Translations under genes and position numbers: made by a program
In this document: one piece after another, positions 11,360 through 11,695 of the stretch
Numbering within the stretch: position 1 is the stretch's first letter
How the letters are laid out: each line of letters starts with the position of its first letter
Notes under the pieces: generated by a model
Database searches by the model: none
Told to the model about the DNA's origin: nothing
What the model saw: only the letters and a program-made list of their open reading frames with translations
Origin: CAYLZN01 sp964387935
GTDB taxonomy: Bacteria; Acidobacteriota; Vicinamibacteria; Vicinamibacterales; JAFNAJ01
Assembly: GCA_964387935.1 (NCBI GenBank)
Contig: CAYLZN010000178.1
Location: 1-11,695 of the forward strand
Length of the DNA: 11,695 bases
Direction: 5' to 3'

Positions 11360-11695
11360 ATGCCAGCGAAGAAACCGAACATCCTGATTCTCTGGGGCGA
11401 CGACATCGGCTGGTGGAACATCAGCTACAACAGCCGCGGCCAGATGGGCTTCCGCACGCCGAACATCGACCGCGTGGGCAACGAGGGCGCGGCCTTCACC
11501 GACTACTACGGCCAGCAGAGCTGCACCGCGGGCCGCGCGGCCTTCCTCACCGGCCAGAACCCGATCCGCACGGGCCTCACGAAGGTCGGGATGCCGGGCG
11601 CGCCGGTGGGCCTCCAGAAGGAGGACCCGACGGTCGCCGAACTGCTCAAGCCGCACGGCTACGTGACCGGCCAGTTCGGTAAGAACCACCTGGGC
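11360..11695 (+). CDS. arylsulfatase, S1 formylglycine type, N-terminal part (truncated by window edge)
   Basis: The first 112 residues of a type I sulfatase, which hydrolyses sulfate esters. NILILWGDDIGWWN at residues 7-20 carries the paired metal-binding aspartates D14 and D15. The active-site motif is CTAGR at 55-59 (in YYGQQSCTAGRAAFLTGQ), so C55 would be oxidised to formylglycine by a maturation enzyme. CXAXR is an accepted variant of the commoner CXPXR. FGKNHLG near the edge is the basic-residue motif usually written GKWHLG. The protein runs off the right edge; relatives are typically 450-550 residues. The ATG at 11360 is supported by AAGGAAGGG ending 5 nt upstream. No signal peptide precedes the domain in the visible start, so this form may be cytoplasmic. 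The natural substrate and the maturation enzyme are outside the view. Confidence 0.93.
   Translation, partial: MPAKKPNILILWGDDIGWWNISYNSRGQMGFRTPNIDRVGNEGAAFTDYYGQQSCTAGRAAFLTGQNPIRTGLTKVGMPGAPVGLQKEDPTVAELLKPHGYVTGQFGKNHLG

Noticed and set aside
2053..11695. Functional link between the SulP transporter and the sulfatase as a sulfate pathway
   Set aside because: They lie more than 7 kb apart with unrelated operons between them, and the SulP substrate is unknown.

Overview
The window is a high-GC (about two-thirds G+C by eye) bacterial chromosomal segment. It has long antisense shadow frames, short intergenic gaps and a 10-base run of N, which suggests a draft or metagenome assembly. A bifunctional class A penicillin-binding protein with a cysteine-bearing tail, a phosphatidylcholine synthase, a YfhO-type membrane protein, a SulP transporter and a formylglycine-type sulfatase together suggest a Gram-negative soil or sediment heterotroph. 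An Acidobacteriota (Vicinamibacteria-like) source is a guess from overall gene flavour and cannot be proven here.

Layout, left to right. (1) 1-1922, minus strand: a complete VapBC-type toxin-antitoxin pair (vapB1 1886-1659, vapC1 1659-1216), then the N-terminal third of an Lhr-type DEAD/DEAH helicase (start 1105, running off the left edge) with the N run inside it. (2) 2053-3714, plus: a SulP anion transporter with a C-terminal STAS domain. (3) 3841-4092, plus: a small charged, coiled-coil-like protein of unknown function. (4) 4166-7469, plus: a tightly overlapped three-gene unit, PaaI-like hotdog thioesterase, phosphatidylcholine synthase (pcs) and PBP1A-type transglycosylase/transpeptidase. 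Junctions are ATGA and GTGA overlaps, so translational coupling and a shared cell-envelope role are likely. (5) 7462-10446, minus: a second VapBC-type pair (vapB2, vapC2) followed 13 nt later by a 778-residue YfhO-family membrane protein, whose stop overlaps the PBP1A stop tail to tail by 8 nt. (6) 10447-10746: a 300-nt intergenic block holding two diverged copies of a 40-nt sequence. Each copy ends exactly on a minus-strand ATG, one being the vapB2 start and the other the start of a doubtful 66-codon frame. The vapB2 copy contains a perfect 8-13-8 inverted repeat. (7) 10747-11148, plus: a DUF202/YidH-type small membrane protein. (8) 11360 to the right edge, plus: the start of an arylsulfatase with a CTAGR active-site motif.

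Several genes (vapB1, lhr, the thioesterase) lack a Shine-Dalgarno sequence and have a -10-like hexamer 6-8 nt before the start codon, consistent with leaderless transcripts. Genes inside overlapped units (vapC1, vapC2, PBP1A) do have a GGAG-type site. The most unusual structure is the duplicated 40-nt start-region element upstream of vapB2, together with the vapB2-vapC2-yfhO arrangement. No tRNA, rRNA, CRISPR array, insertion sequence or complete novel defence system could be supported.
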